Part shown: positions 62,163-64,000 of the stretch, piece after piece
How positions within the stretch are numbered: the first letter of the stretch is position 1
Layout: each line of letters starts with the position of its first letter
NCBI RefSeq assembly: GCF_030380735.1
Contig: NZ_JAUDRZ010000002.1
Location: 496,001-560,000, forward strand
DNA: 64,000 nucleotides
Origin: Rhizobium sp. S152
Lineage (GTDB): Bacteria; Pseudomonadota; Alphaproteobacteria; Rhizobiales; Rhizobiaceae
Direction of reading: 5' to 3'
The notes under the pieces: generated by a model
What the model was told of the DNA's origin: nothing
The model's database searches: none
Seen by the model: the letters and a program-made list of their open reading frames with translations, nothing else
Position numbers and translations under genes: made by a program

Positions 62163-62894
62163 ATGTCTGTCGTAGTCGCAAATAATATCCGCAAGAGCTT
62201 TGGGCCGCTCGAAGTGCTCAAGGGCGTTTCCCTGAATGTCGAGGCCGGCGAGGTTATCGCGTTGATCGGGCGGAGCGGCTCCGGCAAGAGCACGTTCCTG
62301 CGTTGTCTCAACGGGCTGGAGACGGTTGACAGCGGCCTCATCCAGATCGCAGGTCATGCCATGTCACGCAAGCCGGCGGCCCTGCGGGAACTCCGGCGCG
62401 ACGTCGGCATCGTTTTCCAAAGCTACAATCTCTTCCCGCATCTGACGGCAGGCGAAAACATCATGCTTGCCCCCGTTCAGGTGAAAGGTGAGACCAAGGT
62501 CGCCGCGCGGGACGAAGCGCAGCGCTGCCTGTCCATGGTTGGGCTCGGCGATCGCTTCGATGCCTATCCGGACATGCTTTCGGGCGGCCAGCAGCAGCGC
62601 GTGGCAATCGCTCGCTCGCTTGCCATGCGCCCCAAGGTCTTGTTGTTCGACGAGGTGACCTCGGCTCTTGATCCGGAACTCACCGGCGAAGTGCTCGCCG
62701 TCATAGAGGATCTAGCGCGCCAGGGCATGACCATGCTGCTCGTGACCCATGAAATGGGATTCGCGCGCCGCGTCGCCAACCGCACGATTTTCATGAAGGA
62801 CGGCATCATCCACGAGGAAGGGCCCTCCGCCGAATTTTTCACAAATCCCAGAACGCCCGAGCTGCAAGCCTTCCTCAGATCAGAGATCGGCTGA
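62163..62894 (+). CDS. Polar amino-acid-type ABC importer, ATP-binding subunit
   Basis: Cytoplasmic ATPase of 243 residues; start 62163 after GAGAGGT. Walker A GRSGSGKSTFLR, Q-loop FQSYNLFPH, signature LSGGQQQRVAIARSL, Walker B VLLFDEVTSALDPEL with Val in place of the usual Pro, and switch histidine LVTHEMGF. It completes the importer made by the two permeases and the binding protein. Confidence 0.93.
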   Translation: MSVVVANNIRKSFGPLEVLKGVSLNVEAGEVIALIGRSGSGKSTFLRCLNGLETVDSGLIQIAGHAMSRKPAALRELRRDVGIVFQSYNLFPHLTAGENIMLAPVQVKGETKVAARDEAQRCLSMVGLGDRFDAYPDMLSGGQQQRVAIARSLAMRPKVLLFDEVTSALDPELTGEVLAVIEDLARQGMTMLLVTHEMGFARRVANRTIFMKDGIIHEEGPSAEFFTNPRTPELQAFLRSEIG

Positions 62895-62955
62895 CCGCCA
62901 CAAAACGCATTTTGCCTATCACATGGAGCCCCCGGTCGGGAGGAGAGGAACAGCG

Positions 62956-63837
62956 GTGTCAAAAAAAGAGAGAATCGCACTGATCGGTTGTGGCGTCATG
63001 GGTCACGCGATTGGCTCACGTCTTCTGAAAACCGGTCATACCGTCATCGCCTTTGACGTCGATCCGTCCAAGGTAGCGCAGATGACGGCCCAAGGCGCGG
63101 AGGCAGCCGCGTCCGCATCGGAGGCGGCGTCGCGTTCAAACGCCGTGGTTCTCAGCCTCAATTCCGCAGCGATCGTTCGCGACGCTGTGTTCGGGGCTAC
63201 CGGCGTCGTCAAAGGTGCTGCAGCCGGAACGGTGATGATCGACATGTCATCGATCGACCCGATCCTGACCAGGCAATTCAGCGCGGATGCCGCAGCGGCG
63301 GGCCTGAAGTGGTTGGATTGCCCGCTCTCCGGCGGGGCGCCAAAGGCTTACGAAGGCAAGTTGACGGTTATGGCCGGTGGCAATCCCTCCGATTTCGCCG
63401 AGGCAAAGCCGATCCTCGACGACCTTTGCCAGAACCTGACCCTGATGGGCCCAAGCGGCGCTGGCCAGACGACGAAGCTGATCAATCAGGTCCTGTGTGC
63501 GCTCAATTTCGTTGCCGTGGCCGAAGCCACCAAACTGGCGATCGACTCCGGTGTCGATGCGCAGCGGATCCCCGCGGCGCTGAGCGGCGGGCGCGCCGAC
63601 AGCGCGATCCTGCAGGAGTTCATGGGCAAGATGGCGCGCAACGATTACTCGCCGACCGGCCGCATCGACAACATGGTCAAGGACCTTTCCGCCGTGCAGT
63701 CGCTGGCCGTCCACACAGGCACCGCGATGCCCATGACGTCGCTTTGCATGGAGATCCATCGGCTGATGGTGTCCGCAGGGCTTGGCGCGGCCGACAATGC
63801 CGCGCTGATGAAGTTTTACGACGGCCCGAAGGCCTAA
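62956..63837 (+). CDS. 3-hydroxyisobutyrate dehydrogenase-family oxidoreductase
   Basis: NAD(P)-dependent beta-hydroxyacid dehydrogenase of 293 residues. GTG 62956 is chosen because GGAGAGGAA lies upstream. Cofactor motif IALIGCGVMGHAIGSRLLKTGH, substrate motif WLDCPLSGGAPKAYEGKLTVMAGG, catalytic lysine in AGQTTKLINQVLCALN. Enzymes of this family act on 3-hydroxyisobutyrate, tartronate semialdehyde, L-serine or similar acids. As part of the importer operon it likely catalyses a step of the imported compound's breakdown. Confidence 0.92.
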   Translation: MSKKERIALIGCGVMGHAIGSRLLKTGHTVIAFDVDPSKVAQMTAQGAEAAASASEAASRSNAVVLSLNSAAIVRDAVFGATGVVKGAAAGTVMIDMSSIDPILTRQFSADAAAAGLKWLDCPLSGGAPKAYEGKLTVMAGGNPSDFAEAKPILDDLCQNLTLMGPSGAGQTTKLINQVLCALNFVAVAEATKLAIDSGVDAQRIPAALSGGRADSAILQEFMGKMARNDYSPTGRIDNMVKDLSAVQSLAVHTGTAMPMTSLCMEIHRLMVSAGLGAADNAALMKFYDGPKA

Positions 63838-63849
63838 AGGAGGAATGAC

Positions 63850-64000
63850 ATGCTGATCCGCTACGCCGAATTCGTCGGAACGATTAAAGCCGGCAAACAG
63901 GAAGAGTTCTACGATTTCGTAGAGACCACGCTGACGCCACTATGGACAAAATTTGACGGTGCAGTGAGCGTTTCCGTCTGCCGCGAGCTCGAACGCGACG
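63850..64000 (+). CDS. Start of a further small gene, cut by the window edge
   Basis: ATG 63850 is preceded by AAAGGAGG, a very strong ribosome binding site, and the frame stays open to the end (about 50 codons). It reads LIRYAEFVGTIKAGKQEEFYDFVETTLTPLWTKFDGA, a fold start resembling dimeric alpha/beta-barrel (EthD/ABM-like) proteins. Because only the N-terminus is visible, no function is assigned; the 12-base gap indicates it belongs to the operon. Confidence 0.6.
   Translation, partial: MLIRYAEFVGTIKAGKQEEFYDFVETTLTPLWTKFDGAVSVSVCRELERD

Overview
The window looks like part of a large accessory replicon, or an accessory chromosomal region, of an alphaproteobacterium of the Rhizobiaceae (Rhizobium/Agrobacterium/Allorhizobium type). 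This is inferred from the high GC, the density of ABC importers and LysR/AraC/two-component regulators, the dmeR-dmeF metal pair, several small rhizobial-type proteins, and many short-spaced or ATGA-overlapping operons. I saw no rRNA, tRNA, CRISPR array, intact insertion sequence or replication origin. Identifications come from motifs and family knowledge only; no database was searched.

Layout. (1) 1-6.8 kb: an RND efflux pump (fusion protein plus permease) followed by an OmpR-type regulator and histidine kinase. (2) 7.1-16.4 kb: a LysR regulator, a second RND pump with a lipoprotein adaptor on the minus strand, an SH3-type envelope protein ending in three Cys-containing 25-residue repeats, and a divergent second two-component system whose kinase lacks the usual proline after its phospho-histidine. 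(3) 16.4-20.8 kb: small secreted proteins, a GH15 glucoamylase-like gene broken by one in-frame TAG, and an aldo/keto reductase. (4) 21.1-25.7 kb: a compact island with a small XRE regulator, two related small proteins sharing a GLxR...WYRLG motif, a membrane-less FtsH-like AAA+ metalloprotease, a degenerate receiver-like protein and a RecQ helicase fragment. This is the best candidate for a little-described system.

(5) 25.7-35.6 kb: metal stress. A chrB-like/chrA chromate pair is followed by a dmeF-dmeR-RcnA-type Co/Ni efflux operon with G/C-rich inverted repeats upstream of both dmeF and dmeR. A divergent His-rich protein, a HupE/UreJ-like membrane protein and a membrane-anchor protein follow, then YchJ-like and YkgJ-like cysteine-cluster proteins. 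(6) 35.6-42.4 kb: two AhpD/CMD-fold proteins, a LysR regulator, an FAD monooxygenase-like protein and a complete polar amino-acid-type ABC importer.

(7) 42.6-57.8 kb: ethanolamine ammonia-lyase (eutB, eutC), a ribose-type ABC importer, a polysaccharide-deacetylase-fold enzyme and a cytoplasmic penicillin-acylase-family amidase, all on one strand. Opposite are two SDR dehydrogenases and an AraC-type regulator. Next come a cytoplasmic LuxR-HTH/periplasmic-binding-fold fusion regulator and a second copy of the sugar-type binding protein. I infer a scavenging pathway in which an imported amide or N-acyl compound is hydrolysed inside the cell, possibly giving ethanolamine. (8) 58.2-64 kb: a LysR regulator divergent from an HD hydrolase, a second complete polar amino-acid-type ABC importer, a beta-hydroxyacid dehydrogenase and the start of a further small gene.
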